Shown: positions 42,815 through 52,151 of the stretch, in pieces
Position numbering within the stretch: position 1 is the stretch's first letter
Layout: the number at the start of each line of letters is the position of its first letter
Source of the DNA: Mesorhizobium sp.
GTDB lineage: Bacteria > Pseudomonadota > Alphaproteobacteria > Rhizobiales > Rhizobiaceae
NCBI RefSeq assembly: GCF_016793485.1
Contig: NZ_JAEULZ010000003.1
Coordinates: 248,001 to 312,000 of the forward strand
Reading direction: 5' to 3'
Length of the DNA stretch: 64,000 bases
Notes under the pieces: model-generated
What the model saw: the letters and a program-made list of their open reading frames with translations, nothing else
Databases searched by the model: none
What the model was told of the DNA's origin: nothing
Translations under genes and position numbers: made by a program

Positions 42815-42878
42815 AAGTGCGGGAGAAACTCCCGACGGGATTCTGGAGCCGGGCGGACCAGGCCGCCCGGCGAAACGA

Positions 42879-44243
42879 TCAGGAGTGATAGGCCACTTCG
42901 CCATGCGAGGTGACATCGAGGCCGATGCTCTCCTCTTCCACGGTCGGACGCAGGCCGATGATGGCATCGACGATCTTGTAGAGGATCGCCGAGACGACTA
43001 CGCCCCACACGATAGTGATCGCAACGGCCAGAATCTGGGTCCAGAGCTGCGAGCCCATCGTCACGCCTTCCGCGTAGCCGACGCCACCGAAAGAGGAGGA
43101 GGCGAGGACACCCGTGAGGATAGCGCCGATGATGCCACCGACGCCGTGGATGCCGAACACGTCGAGTGCGTCGTCATAGCCGAACTTGGCCTTCACGCTG
43201 GAGACGAAGAAGAAGCAGACCACGCCGGCAATGAGGCCGAGCACGATGCCGCCAACCGGGCCGATGAAGCCGGCTGCGGGCGTAACCGCCACCAGTCCGG
43301 CGATCATGCCCGATGCGCCACCAAGCATGGAAGCCTTGCCGCGAACCATCTTCTCGATCAGCGACCAGCCGATGATCGCGCCTGCGGTCGCCGTGAAGGT
43401 ATTGATCATGGCAAGCGCCGTGACCCCGTTCGCCGCCAGCGCAGAACCGGCGTTGAAGCCGAACCAGCCGAAGAAAAGGATCGAGGCACCGATCATGGTC
43501 AGCGGCAAATTGTGCGGCGCCATGTTTTCCTTGCCGTAGCCAGAGCGCTTGCCGATGATGATCGCGCCAACCAGGGCGGCAATGCCCGAGTTGATGTGAA
43601 CCACTGTGCCACCGGCGAAATCCATCGTGCCCCAGCCGAAGAACAGACCGTTGGAATCCCATGCCATATGCGCGATCGGGAAATAGACGAAGGTAACCCA
43701 CAGAATCGAGAACAGCACGACCGCGCCGAACTTCACGCGCTCGGCGAAGGCGCCGATGATCAGGGCCGGCGTGATGGCTGCGAAGGTCATCTGGAAGGCG
43801 ATGAACACGTACTCGGGAATGCTGCCCGATTCCGAGTCAGGCGTTACGCCCGCCAGGAAGAGCTTGCCGAAACCGCCCCAGTACGGGCTCTCGCTGCCAC
43901 CGAAGGCAAAGGAATAGCCCCAGAGGACCCACACGACGCAGATGACCGCGAAGATCATCGTGCACTGCATCAGGACCGACAGGATGTTCTTGGCCCTGAC
44001 GAGACCGCCATAGAAAAGAGCGAGGCCGGGCAGAAGCATGAACAGGACGACCATGGTCGAGACGAGCATCCATGCCGTGTCACCGCTGTTGAGTGCAGAT
44101 ACCGCCGCCTCGACGGGCGCTTCAGCGGGAGCCGCGGGCGCCGTTTCCTGTGCGAGCGCGACAAGCGTCCCCATCGATGCAAATGCGGCCGCGCCGGTCA
44201 TCGCGGTGCGGGCCGCATACTTCAAACTGCTTGAAATGTTCAT
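42879..44243 (-). CDS. amtB: Ammonium transporter AmtB
   Basis: 454 aa. A cleavable signal sequence (about 1-30) is followed by a low-complexity Ala/Pro/Glu segment and eleven membrane helices. Motifs include NSGDTAWMLVSTMVVLFM, MAWDSNGLFFGWGTMDFAGG and GWFGFNAGSALAANG, and DVFGIHGVGGIIGAIL near the end, holding the conserved histidine of the pore. It imports ammonium/ammonia. The ATG at 44243 has GGAGA upstream; 44255 is in frame. Follows glnK by 32 nt, the classic pair. Confidence 0.96.
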   Translation of the reverse strand: MNISSSLKYAARTAMTGAAAFASMGTLVALAQETAPAAPAEAPVEAAVSALNSGDTAWMLVSTMVVLFMLLPGLALFYGGLVRAKNILSVLMQCTMIFAVICVVWVLWGYSFAFGGSESPYWGGFGKLFLAGVTPDSESGSIPEYVFIAFQMTFAAITPALIIGAFAERVKFGAVVLFSILWVTFVYFPIAHMAWDSNGLFFGWGTMDFAGGTVVHINSGIAALVGAIIIGKRSGYGKENMAPHNLPLTMIGASILFFGWFGFNAGSALAANGVTALAMINTFTATAGAIIGWSLIEKMVRGKASMLGGASGMIAGLVAVTPAAGFIGPVGGIVLGLIAGVVCFFFVSSVKAKFGYDDALDVFGIHGVGGIIGAILTGVLASSSFGGVGYAEGVTMGSQLWTQILAVAITIVWGVVVSAILYKIVDAIIGLRPTVEEESIGLDVTSHGEVAYHS

Positions 44244-44275
44244 TGAAATCTCCATGAAACTGGGAATTGGCCCGC

Positions 44276-44620
<345 letters not shown>

Positions 44621-44702
44621 TCACCCTTTGCTGATTGCGGGTCCCCCGCGTTACACGTGACTTTCCGGAGACCTTGCGGAGACCGGGCAGTGCCAAAGGG
44701 AA

Positions 44703-44718
44703 TTCAAGCTCCGTGCCA
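44703..44718 (-). promoter_or_regulatory. glnK: Sigma54-like promoter of glnK-amtB
   Basis: On the minus strand TGGCACGGAGCTTGAA matches TGGCACG-N4-TTGC except that the -12 GC is GA. It is 88 nt before the glnK ATG. NtrC-activated sigma54 promoters are usual for this operon. No clear NtrC palindrome was found upstream. Confidence 0.5.
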
Positions 44719-44837
44719 GTTGGCGAAAAGCAGCATTAACCTGTTGTAAATAAATGATTCTCGAGCGAGGGGCAGGACCGGTCCGGTTTCCAATCGCTCT
44801 TCAATTGCCTAAAAAATGTGCAGTTTTCAGATTTTGC

Positions 44838-45710
44838 CTATGAGGAAGGCTGGCTGCGGACTCGGATCAGACCTTCTTGGGCCACCGAAGCGATCAGGAT
44901 ACCATCCTGCCCATAAATTGCGCCACGCGAAAGGCCTCGCCCCTGCTGGGTCGAGGGGCTGTCCTGCGAGTAGAGAAGCCACCCATCCAGCGGATGTGGC
45001 CGGTGGAACCACATCGCATGGTCGAGGCTTGCAGCCTGGATATCCGGATCGAAGACGGCCCTGCCATGCGCGAAGGTCGACGTGTCCAGCAGCGTCATAT
45101 CTGAAAGATAGGCCAGCACGGCTGATTGCAGCGCCCGGTCGGCCGGAACTGGGCCCGTCGTGCGAATCCATATGTCCTGGTGCGGCTCCAGCTTTTCGCG
45201 GCTGGTATAGTGCTTGAGCATGATCGGCTTGACCTCGAGAGGGCGGTCGCGCTCCCAATAGCGCTTGATCCCCTCTGGCACGCGATCACCATATTCGCCG
45301 AGTAACTGCCGCTGGTCGAGAAGGCTTTCCGGCGACGGAACATTCAGCGGCGCAGGCACCTGGTGCTCCAAACCGCCTTCTTCCATCTGGAATGACGCCT
45401 CCAGCGAGAAGATCGCGTGTCCATGCTGGATAGCGACCACCCTGCGCGTGGTGAAGCTGCCGCCGTCGCGAATGCGGTCGACCTCGTAGATGATCGGCAC
45501 CTTGGTGTCGCCCGGTCGCATGAAGTAGCCGTGCAGTGAATGGACATGCCGGTCGGCATCGACCGTCCGCTGCGCGGCGACCAGCGCCTGGGCGATGGTC
45601 TGTCCCCCGAAAACGCGCTGCCAGTCGAGCTTCGGGCTGCGACCACGAAACAGATTGTGCTCCAGCCTTTCCAGGTCGAGAATGGACAGAAGCTCCTGCA
45701 TGGCCGTCAT
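44838..45710 (-). CDS. tesB: Acyl-CoA thioesterase II
   Basis: 290 aa double hot-dog thioesterase that hydrolyses acyl-CoA to free acid and CoA. Family marks are NLFRGRSPKLDWQRVFGGQ, VHSLHGYFMRPGDTKVPIIY and FHRPHPLDGWLLYSQDSPS followed by GRGLSRGAIYGQDG. Start at the ATG 45710 (MTAMQELL); the ATG three codons on is an alternative. Divergent from the UbiH-family gene. Confidence 0.93.
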   Translation of the reverse strand: MTAMQELLSILDLERLEHNLFRGRSPKLDWQRVFGGQTIAQALVAAQRTVDADRHVHSLHGYFMRPGDTKVPIIYEVDRIRDGGSFTTRRVVAIQHGHAIFSLEASFQMEEGGLEHQVPAPLNVPSPESLLDQRQLLGEYGDRVPEGIKRYWERDRPLEVKPIMLKHYTSREKLEPHQDIWIRTTGPVPADRALQSAVLAYLSDMTLLDTSTFAHGRAVFDPDIQAASLDHAMWFHRPHPLDGWLLYSQDSPSTQQGRGLSRGAIYGQDGILIASVAQEGLIRVRSQPSS

Positions 45711-45796
45711 TGTCTGCACTCTCTGGAACGGTGTTGACGCAAGCGGGTTTCCATCAGACGTGAGGGGCAAGTCAAGGCAATACCGGGAGAAGCCAG

Positions 45797-47053
45797 ATGG
45801 CAGGCGCCAAGGCAGGAACGATCGGCTCGCTGGACATCCTGGTTGCCGGGGCTGGCTATGTCGGCCTCGCAACGGCGGTGTCGCTGAAACAGGCGCGTCC
45901 CAGCCTCTCGGTCGCCGTCGTCGATTCTGCGCCTGCTGGCGCATGGGAACGGGACGGCCGAGCATCGGCAATCGCGGCGGCGGCCTGCCGCATGCTCGAG
46001 CGGCTCGATTGCTGGGACGAGGTGTCCTCGAACGCGCAGGCGATCACCGAGATGATCGTCACCGATTCGCGCACCGCCGACCCCATCCGCCCCGTTTTCC
46101 TGACTTTTGACGGCGAGGTCGCACCCGGTGAGCCCTTCGCCCACATGATCGCCAACAAGATCCTGAATGCGGCCCTGCGTCGCCGGGCCGCGGAACTCGG
46201 CATCGACATCCTAGAGGGTGTTGCCGTCGCTTCCTTCGACGTCGGTTCAGCATCGACCCATGTGCATCTGGCCGATGGCGTCGCGATCGAGACGCGCCTG
46301 CTGGTGGCGGCAGACGGCGTGCGCTCGAAGCTGCGCGACATGGCCGGCATCAAGACGGTGAGCTGGGATTACGGCCAATCCGGGATCGTCTGCACCGTGC
46401 GCCACGAACGCCCGCACAATGGCCGCGCCGAAGAACATTTCTTCCCGGCAGGCCCCTTCGCCATCCTGCCCCTCGCGCCGGGTGCCAACGGCAGCAACCG
46501 ATCCTCGATCGTCTGGACGGAACGCACGGCCGATGCCGAAAAGCTGGTCGCGGGCGACGATCTCGTCTTCGAGGTCGAGCTGGAGCAGCGTTTCGGCCTG
46601 AAGCTTGGAGAAATCTCCGTCGAGGACAAGCCACGTGCCTTTCCGCTGGGTTTGACGCTGGCGCGGTCATTCGTCGCGCCGCGCTTCGTCCTTGTCGGAG
46701 ACTCCGCGCACGGCATCCATCCCATCGCCGGGCAGGGCCTCAACCTCGGGCTCAAGGATGCCGCGGCTCTGGCCGAGACAATCGTCGAGGCCGACCGTCT
46801 CGGCCAGGACATCGGCGCGATGGACGTGCTGGAGCGCTATCAGCAGTGGCGTCGCTTCGACACGCTGCAGATGGGCATCACCACGGACGTCCTGAACCGC
46901 CTCTTCTCCAACGATGTCGGACCGCTCCGGCAATTGCGCGACGTCGGTCTGGGGCTGGTCGATCGCATGCCGCGCATGAAGGCATTCTTCATTAAGCAGG
47001 CTGCGGGACTATCAGGCGAAACGCCACGCCTTCTGAGAGGCGAGGCGATCTGA
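45797..47053 (+). CDS. UbiH/UbiF-family FAD hydroxylase of ubiquinone biosynthesis
   Basis: 418 aa flavoprotein monooxygenase. FAD motifs: DILVAGAGYVGLATAVSL at the N-terminus, LLVAADGVRSKLRD near residue 175 and FVLVGDSAHGIHPIAGQGLN near residue 300. That last segment is the UbiH/COQ6 family signature. It would hydroxylate the benzoquinone ring during ubiquinone synthesis at the membrane. In some alphaproteobacteria one enzyme (UbiL) covers two positions; this may be that type, but the position cannot be read from sequence. Confidence 0.9.
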   Translation: MAGAKAGTIGSLDILVAGAGYVGLATAVSLKQARPSLSVAVVDSAPAGAWERDGRASAIAAAACRMLERLDCWDEVSSNAQAITEMIVTDSRTADPIRPVFLTFDGEVAPGEPFAHMIANKILNAALRRRAAELGIDILEGVAVASFDVGSASTHVHLADGVAIETRLLVAADGVRSKLRDMAGIKTVSWDYGQSGIVCTVRHERPHNGRAEEHFFPAGPFAILPLAPGANGSNRSSIVWTERTADAEKLVAGDDLVFEVELEQRFGLKLGEISVEDKPRAFPLGLTLARSFVAPRFVLVGDSAHGIHPIAGQGLNLGLKDAAALAETIVEADRLGQDIGAMDVLERYQQWRRFDTLQMGITTDVLNRLFSNDVGPLRQLRDVGLGLVDRMPRMKAFFIKQAAGLSGETPRLLRGEAI

Positions 47054-47115
47054 CCGACAGGCTTCCTGCCGGTCCGATTGTTGCGCGTTGCACGCGGTCC
47101 AGCTAGTTCAGTGCC

Positions 47116-47574
47116 ATGAGTCTCGAATCCGTCCGCGTCTTCTTCGCAGAAAAAGCGCCCGACATCTCGGTGATCGTAACCAAGCAAAGCTCGGCAACCG
47201 TCGATCTCGCCGCTGCCGCCCACGGCGTTGCGCCGGAGCAGATTGCTAAGACGATATGCCTGCGCGCCGGCGACCAGGTGATGCTCATCGTCGCCAAGGG
47301 CACGGCGCGGCTGGACAACCGCAAGTTCAAGGACGCCTTTGCCGCGAAGCCCCGCATGCTGGGCGCTGACGAGGTCGTCCAACTCACCAGCCACCCGGTG
47401 GGCGGTGTCTGCCCCTTCGGCCTGCCGCGCCCGCTTCCGATCTATTGCGATGTGTCGCTCAAGCAGTTCGACATCGTGGTCCCTGCGGCAGGCGCGACCA
47501 ATTCAGCCGTGCGCATCGCGCCCGATCGCATGGCAGAGCTCACCGGCGCGACCTGGATCGACGTTTGCCAGTAA
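47116..47574 (+). CDS. YbaK/EbsC-type aminoacyl-tRNA deacylase
   Basis: 152 aa. The editing fold is seen in KQSSATVDLAAAAHGVAPEQ, IAKTICLRAGDQVMLIVAKG and HPVGGVCPFGLPRPLPIYCD, the last with the conserved GGVCPFG loop. Members hydrolyse mischarged Cys-, Ala- or Ser-tRNA(Pro). The ATG at 47116 follows the UbiH-family gene by 62 nt. Confidence 0.9.
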   Translation: MSLESVRVFFAEKAPDISVIVTKQSSATVDLAAAAHGVAPEQIAKTICLRAGDQVMLIVAKGTARLDNRKFKDAFAAKPRMLGADEVVQLTSHPVGGVCPFGLPRPLPIYCDVSLKQFDIVVPAAGATNSAVRIAPDRMAELTGATWIDVCQ

Positions 47575-47686
47575 GGCCTGTCTCGTAAGCGCCCGGTGGA
47601 CACTGGCATTGGCTGGCCTATGTTGTCGCCAGGGCAGCACGCCCACGCACCATTCATTCTTGGACAATCTTTTTAGGGAGACGACC

Positions 47687-48112
47687 ATGGACCGTCACGC
47701 GACAGCCGTCTGGCAGGGCACGCTGAAGGAAGGCAACGGCACGATCGATACGCAGAGCGGTGCGCTGAAAGGCGTCCCCTATTCCTTCAAGGGTCGCTTC
47801 GAGGACGAAAGCGGCAGGTCCGGCACAAATCCCGAAGAGCTGCTCGGCGCCGCCCATGCCGCATGCTTCGCCATGCAGCTTTCGCATTTCCTCGCCGAAA
47901 ACGGCACCCCGGCCGCAAAGCTCGATGCCAAGGCGGTCGTGACGCTCGTTCCCGGCACCGGCATCACCGGCAGCGCCATAACGCTGGTCGGGACCGTTGC
48001 CGGTATCGATGCGAGCAAGTTCAAGGAGCTTGCCGACAAGGCAAAGGCGGAATGCCCGGTCTCGCGCGCGCTCGGCGCGATCAAGGTGTCGCTCGACGCA
48101 AAGCTCGGCTGA
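47687..48112 (+). CDS. osmC: OsmC family peroxidase
   Basis: 141 aa. The reactive cysteines are in AAHAACFAMQLSHFLAENG and KAECPVSRALG, and the FEDESGRSGTNPEELLGAA stretch is typical of the OsmC branch and not Ohr. It reduces organic hydroperoxides using thiols. GGGAG precedes the ATG at 47687. Confidence 0.92.
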   Translation: MDRHATAVWQGTLKEGNGTIDTQSGALKGVPYSFKGRFEDESGRSGTNPEELLGAAHAACFAMQLSHFLAENGTPAAKLDAKAVVTLVPGTGITGSAITLVGTVAGIDASKFKELADKAKAECPVSRALGAIKVSLDAKLG

Positions 48113-48201
48113 TCGCCCGCTAAAGCGCCTTTTGTGACGGCAGGACGCGGAACCCGCGCGAAGGTTCAGCGTTCCTGCCGACTGCACATCAGAGGGGCGT
48201 T

Positions 48202-48750
48202 ATGGAACAGCTCGTCAACGAATTCGCGCATCCGACCTACACGCCCTTCCCCGTCATGGCGGCGCGGCTCCTGCTGGCGACGCTCTTCGGCGCGGCGATC
48301 GGCTTCGAGCGCGAGTGGAGAAACAGGCCGGCCGGCCTGCGCACGCATATCCTGGTATGCGTGGCGGCAGCGACCTTCGCTCTCCTGACCATCGAGATTG
48401 TCCATGCGCCCATGTTCGAGATGGGCGCCAGCCAGTTCGACCCGATCCGCATCATCGAAGCGGTGACTGCCGGTGTGGCGTTCCTCGCCGCCGGGGTCGT
48501 CATTTTCACGCGTGGGCAGATTCACGGCCTGACCACCGGCGCAGGCATGTGGCTGGCGGGAGCGATCGGCGTCGGTTCCGGTCTCGGCCTTTGGCAAATC
48601 TCACTGTTCACCACCGTGCTGGCGCTTATCGTGCTTACTTTCCTGCACAGCTTCGAGCGACGCCTCGACCTGAACAACGGAACTCCCATCGGGAACTCCG
48701 ACACGCCTGACGAAGGCAAAGAAGGAAAACCAGCCGCGAAACCGGACTAG
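48202..48750 (+). CDS. MgtC/SapB family membrane protein
   Basis: 182 aa with four to five membrane helices. Family motifs: LLATLFGAAIGFEREWRNRP AGLRTHILVC (read as two adjoining blocks), ITAGVAFLAAG-like VTAGVAFLAAGVVI, and TTGAGMWLAGAIGVGSGLG. MgtC proteins affect Mg2+ stress survival and ATP synthase activity in some pathogens; the short form here lacks the cytosolic ACT-like tail. A GAGGGG ribosome-binding site is present. Its stop overlaps the convergent methyltransferase stop. Confidence 0.88.
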   Translation: MEQLVNEFAHPTYTPFPVMAARLLLATLFGAAIGFEREWRNRPAGLRTHILVCVAAATFALLTIEIVHAPMFEMGASQFDPIRIIEAVTAGVAFLAAGVVIFTRGQIHGLTTGAGMWLAGAIGVGSGLGLWQISLFTTVLALIVLTFLHSFERRLDLNNGTPIGNSDTPDEGKEGKPAAKPD

Positions 48751-49682
48751 GACCTGAGCGCCAGCCCCACCTTGCCCATGTGATGGGCGGCATAGGTGTG
48801 CGCCAGCGATCGGCTGCGCAAAGTGTCTCGCGCCAATGCGGCTCCTGCGGCGGCGATACCATCAATGTTTACGGTTCTGCCCGTCTTGCGAAATACGATC
48901 GCGGTCGCGCCTACGACACGAACCGGTTCGAGACCGGCAAGTGCCGCCGCCAGTTCCAGATTGTAGCGGTTGAAGCCGACGACATGCGCGAAATGCAGGC
49001 TGCCGAAGCCTTTCGACCTCAGGTGGTCCATGGCATCCGGGACCTCAACATAGACCAGTCCACCCGGCCTTAGCCACGAGGCACAGGATGCGAAGGCCGC
49101 TGCCGGATCGCGCAGGTGCTCGAAGACGTGGAAGCTGGTGACGAGGTCGTATTCCTCGCGGGCGTGCACCTCTCGCCAGCCGGCTACGCTGATCCGGTCT
49201 CCGCAGACCCCGCGCGCATGCGAACCATAGTTTTCGCCCGGCTCGAAACCATAGGCGTCAAACCCCTTTTCCAGCATGGTCGCAACGAATTCGCCTGAGC
49301 CGGCCCCGAAATCCAGCGTGCGCGAGCCGGGCCTGACGAGATCGGATATCCTGGCCGCGCGTGTTTGGGCCTCACGGCTTCTTTTGGCGAGGTGCCGCGC
49401 GCTCGGCCGTCTCAGTGAAAGCTGATAGTCGAACCGGTAGAGCCGCCGGTAATATCGGCCGAGTTCCTCTTCCGTCGGCATGGGGTTCGTGTAGAGGAGC
49501 CCGCATCCCAGGCACGTCACCGTCGGCAGGCGCTTCAGCCGGCGGTCGATGCCCGAAACCGGCTCATGCTCATCACTGCCGCAGACCGGACAGGACGTGC
49601 GTTCGCCGCGATAGGGATAACGCGTCAAGGGAAGGAAGCCACGCAGGGTCCAGCCGAAGTCGGCAAGCAAATTGATCATCAC
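48747..49682 (-). CDS. SAM-dependent methyltransferase with N-terminal zinc ribbon
   Basis: 311 aa. Two cysteine pairs, TSCPVCGSDE and TCLGCGLLY, form a zinc ribbon (about 30-65), followed by a class I methyltransferase with LDFGAGSGEFVATMLEKGF (motif I) and TSFHVFEHLRDPAAA. This layout is common in sugar or polysaccharide methyltransferases and in ones that act on nucleotide sugars. Start 49682 or the next codon (MMINLL). Substrate unknown. Convergent with mgtC. Confidence 0.87.
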   Translation of the reverse strand: MMINLLADFGWTLRGFLPLTRYPYRGERTSCPVCGSDEHEPVSGIDRRLKRLPTVTCLGCGLLYTNPMPTEEELGRYYRRLYRFDYQLSLRRPSARHLAKRSREAQTRAARISDLVRPGSRTLDFGAGSGEFVATMLEKGFDAYGFEPGENYGSHARGVCGDRISVAGWREVHAREEYDLVTSFHVFEHLRDPAAAFASCASWLRPGGLVYVEVPDAMDHLRSKGFGSLHFAHVVGFNRYNLELAAALAGLEPVRVVGATAIVFRKTGRTVNIDGIAAAGAALARDTLRSRSLAHTYAAHHMGKVGLALRS

Positions 49683-49808
49683 CTCGTTCCGTCGCCGGCG
49701 GAGCCGCCGGCTGGCGAGATGTGCGTTCTGTCACGCCGGTTTGAAACGGCCCATGGGACCTATGGCGCAGGAACCGGGACTTTGGTCCCTCCCTTGGTTC
49801 ACGGGCGA

Positions 49809-50468
49809 TCAGGTGCCGTCGCCCGCGTCCCGCAGGATCAGTGCCGCCTCCAGGCGGCTGCGCGCGTTCAGCTTCTGCATGATGCGTGTCATGTGGTTCT
49901 TGATCGTCTTCTCCTGCGCGTCGACGAGCCGGGCTATCTCCTTGTTGCTATTGCCTTTGGCGACCAACTGCAGGATCTGCTCCTCGCGTTTCGTCAGCGA
50001 CGACAGCGCCTCGCCCCCAGCAGGCGAAGGCACCTGCGCGATGCCGGAAGTTCCAAGCCGCCGTAGCAGACGTGCAGCCAGTTGGGGAGATACGTAGCTT
50101 TCGCCGTCGAGAACCGATCGCAGGATCGATGCAAGGTCATTGGCGCCCACGCCCTTTGCGACATAGCCTTTTGCGCCCAGTTCAAGGGCGCGAAACACGT
50201 CGTCGTCCTCTTCCGAAGCCGTCAACACGACGACGTCCGTTTCGCTGTTGGCGGCCAGAATCCGCTCCAGCGCGACCAGACCGCCGCCCGGCATCGACAG
50301 GTCGAGCAAAACAAGGTCCGGACGCAGTGCAGCGCTGAGCGTGACTGCCTCTTCGGCGGTCGCGCCCTCGCCGCATACGGCAAGGTCCGGCTGTTCGCCA
50401 AGGCTTCGAGCCAATCCTTCGCGGTAGATCGGATGATCGTCTATAATCAGGATACGCGAAGCGCTCAT
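49809..50468 (-). CDS. NarL/FixJ-family response regulator
   Basis: 219 aa. Receiver domain with ILIIDDHPIYREGLARSLG, phospho-acceptor Asp56 (LLDLSMPGGG) and KGYVAKG. LuxR-type helix-turn-helix at the C-terminus (LTKREEQILQLVAKGNSNK, then IARLVDAQEKTIKNHMTRIM). Overlaps the sensor kinase gene by 4 nt, so the two form a pair. Target genes unknown. Confidence 0.94.
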   Translation of the reverse strand: MSASRILIIDDHPIYREGLARSLGEQPDLAVCGEGATAEEAVTLSAALRPDLVLLDLSMPGGGLVALERILAANSETDVVVLTASEEDDDVFRALELGAKGYVAKGVGANDLASILRSVLDGESYVSPQLAARLLRRLGTSGIAQVPSPAGGEALSSLTKREEQILQLVAKGNSNKEIARLVDAQEKTIKNHMTRIMQKLNARSRLEAALILRDAGDGT

Positions 50469-51817
50469 GGCTTTTGGTCCGCCGGCAGCATCGCGACAAT
50501 CGTAGTTCCCTGCTCCTTCGCAGAGTTCACCTCGAATGTGCCGCCCAGCCCCCGGACGCGTTCGCGCAGCCCCGACAGGCCAAGTCCCTCCTTCGCCTCC
50601 GAGAGGTCGAATCCGATGCCGTTGTCCCTGACCCTCACGACGATCTGGTCTCCTTCGCGCGTCACGCTCACAGCCGCTTTCGAACCTCCGGCGTGGCGAT
50701 CGGCATTGTTGAGCCCTTCTTGGACAAAACGATAGATGCAGATGGTTTCGGCCGGCGGCAGGGGTTTGAGGCTCGCGTCGGCCTCAAGGCCAACCGTCAT
50801 GTCGGATCGATTCCGATGGGCGACGACAGCCCTGCGCGCAGCTTCGGCCGGACTTGCCCCCTCCAACTCCGGCATAGTCAGTCCGCGCGATATGTGCCGC
50901 AGTTCGCCCAAAGCCTCGCCGAGCGCGCCTAGCATCGACCGTCTTTCGTCGTCTGATATCGCGTCTCCGGCATTAAGGCGCAAGGACGCATAGGCAAGGA
51001 GTTGCATCGGCCCATCATGCAGGTCTGCCGATATCCGACGCAATTGCCGTTCGTTGATCTCGGCCGTGCGCCGGTTCGCTTTGTCAACCCGGCCACGCAG
51101 GTCACCGTTCTGCTCGAGCAGGAAGGAAAGCGCCTGGATCTTGTCGCGCAGAGCGGACCTTTGCGAGGTAATGACCCGGCCACCTCGCAGGATCACGCCG
51201 AAAAGCATGGCCAGCATCCCGACGGTGACGGCGCCGACAACAAGCCATGTCTGCAGCCGGGCCTCCCGCAGCTCCCGGCTGAGATGGGCCGCAGCATCGT
51301 AAAACTCGACGACGCCGATCACCGCGCCCGTGGCAGCGTCACGGATAGGGCTGTAGATTTCCAGCAGCGGGACGCCGCTTTTTCGCTCCGCCTCGTTTTC
51401 CGGGTCCGTCAGGCGGTTGAATTCGGTGTAGACCTCGCCGCGGAGTGCGGACGCCAGTCCTGCGCCTATCTCGAAACGTCTTCCGACGAGTTCGCCGTTG
51501 CTGGCATAAACGACCGTGCCGTCGGGAAGCCAGATCTTGAAGGCGAACAGCGCCTCGCTCATCACGCCTCGCGCCAGCCTGTCGTCCAGCAGGCGTCGCG
51601 TTTCCTCATCAAGCGCCGCGCCGCCTTGCAGGGACTGCGCCAGCGGGCCGACGATGCCGTCGACCCTCAGCGCCGCTACCGTCGCCGCGTTTTCCGAAAC
51701 GGCGTTCTCGATGCGGGCGCTGACCCAGAGGCCCAGCGCCGCCATGCCGAACAGGACGATAGCGGACGAGGCGATGACAAAGGCCCGCACAAGGTTGAAG
51801 CGGTCTTCTCGCGTCAT
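50465..51817 (-). CDS. NarX/DegS-type sensor histidine kinase
   Basis: 450 aa. Two membrane helices (about 11-33 and 191-211) flank a periplasmic sensor of about 155 residues. A coiled coil leads to the HisKA_3 dimer helix with the phospho-acceptor His267 (ISADLHDGPMQLL). The HATPase domain has ICIYRFVQEGLNNADRHAGG and GLGLSGLRERVRGLGGTFEV. It phosphorylates the NarL-type regulator downstream. The periplasmic domain has a PAS/Cache-like look (FAFKIWLPDGTVVYASNG); ligand unknown. Confidence 0.93.
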   Translation of the reverse strand: MTREDRFNLVRAFVIASSAIVLFGMAALGLWVSARIENAVSENAATVAALRVDGIVGPLAQSLQGGAALDEETRRLLDDRLARGVMSEALFAFKIWLPDGTVVYASNGELVGRRFEIGAGLASALRGEVYTEFNRLTDPENEAERKSGVPLLEIYSPIRDAATGAVIGVVEFYDAAAHLSRELREARLQTWLVVGAVTVGMLAMLFGVILRGGRVITSQRSALRDKIQALSFLLEQNGDLRGRVDKANRRTAEINERQLRRISADLHDGPMQLLAYASLRLNAGDAISDDERRSMLGALGEALGELRHISRGLTMPELEGASPAEAARRAVVAHRNRSDMTVGLEADASLKPLPPAETICIYRFVQEGLNNADRHAGGSKAAVSVTREGDQIVVRVRDNGIGFDLSEAKEGLGLSGLRERVRGLGGTFEVNSAKEQGTTIVAMLPADQKP

Positions 51818-52151
51818 ATCGTCAGGCGGGGCAGCGCTCGAAATTTCGATATCTCCTCATCACGGTTGCAGCCGCAAAGTCCTACCAACCGTCAGACCGG
51901 GGTCAAGGCAGACGGCGGAATCCGGGAAAGATTGCCGTGACAACGCCTTGATGCTATTGAACCCGGCCATGGAACGGTTGTTCGGAACCCCGAGCTACAG
52001 GCATTTCACGCTGCAGGACAGAAAGCGCCTGCCGGCGCGATTTTTTGCGAGGGTCGTCGGTGCTCCCACCAGCCGACTTCGGCTGGTCTGACCCTTCCGG
52101 CAAGGCCGGATCGCGAACACATTATCTCTCCAGATCGACGGATTCACGCAC
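51818..52151. other. leuC: Intergenic region before leuC
   Basis: About 330 nt between the kinase start and leuC. It holds a plus-strand open stretch (51951-52091) with no ribosome-binding site and no recognised family; I do not call it a gene. A 9-bp hairpin ACCAGCCGA / TCGGCTGGT lies at 52068-52087 without a T tract. It presumably contains the leuC promoter. I saw no leucine leader peptide or riboswitch. Confidence 0.4.

Noticed and set aside
42885-44234. A 449-codon plus-strand frame opposite amtB
   Set aside because: Mirror of the ammonium transporter gene, which is certain.
44734-44750. TTAA-N7-TAAA near the glnK promoter
   Set aside because: One mismatch to the CtrA site and no reason to expect cell-cycle control of glnK; weak evidence.
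51951-52091. 46-codon plus-strand open frame before leuC
   Set aside because: No ribosome-binding site and no family; it may be chance in the leuC upstream region. Basic composition resembles small rhizobial proteins, so conservation could be tested.
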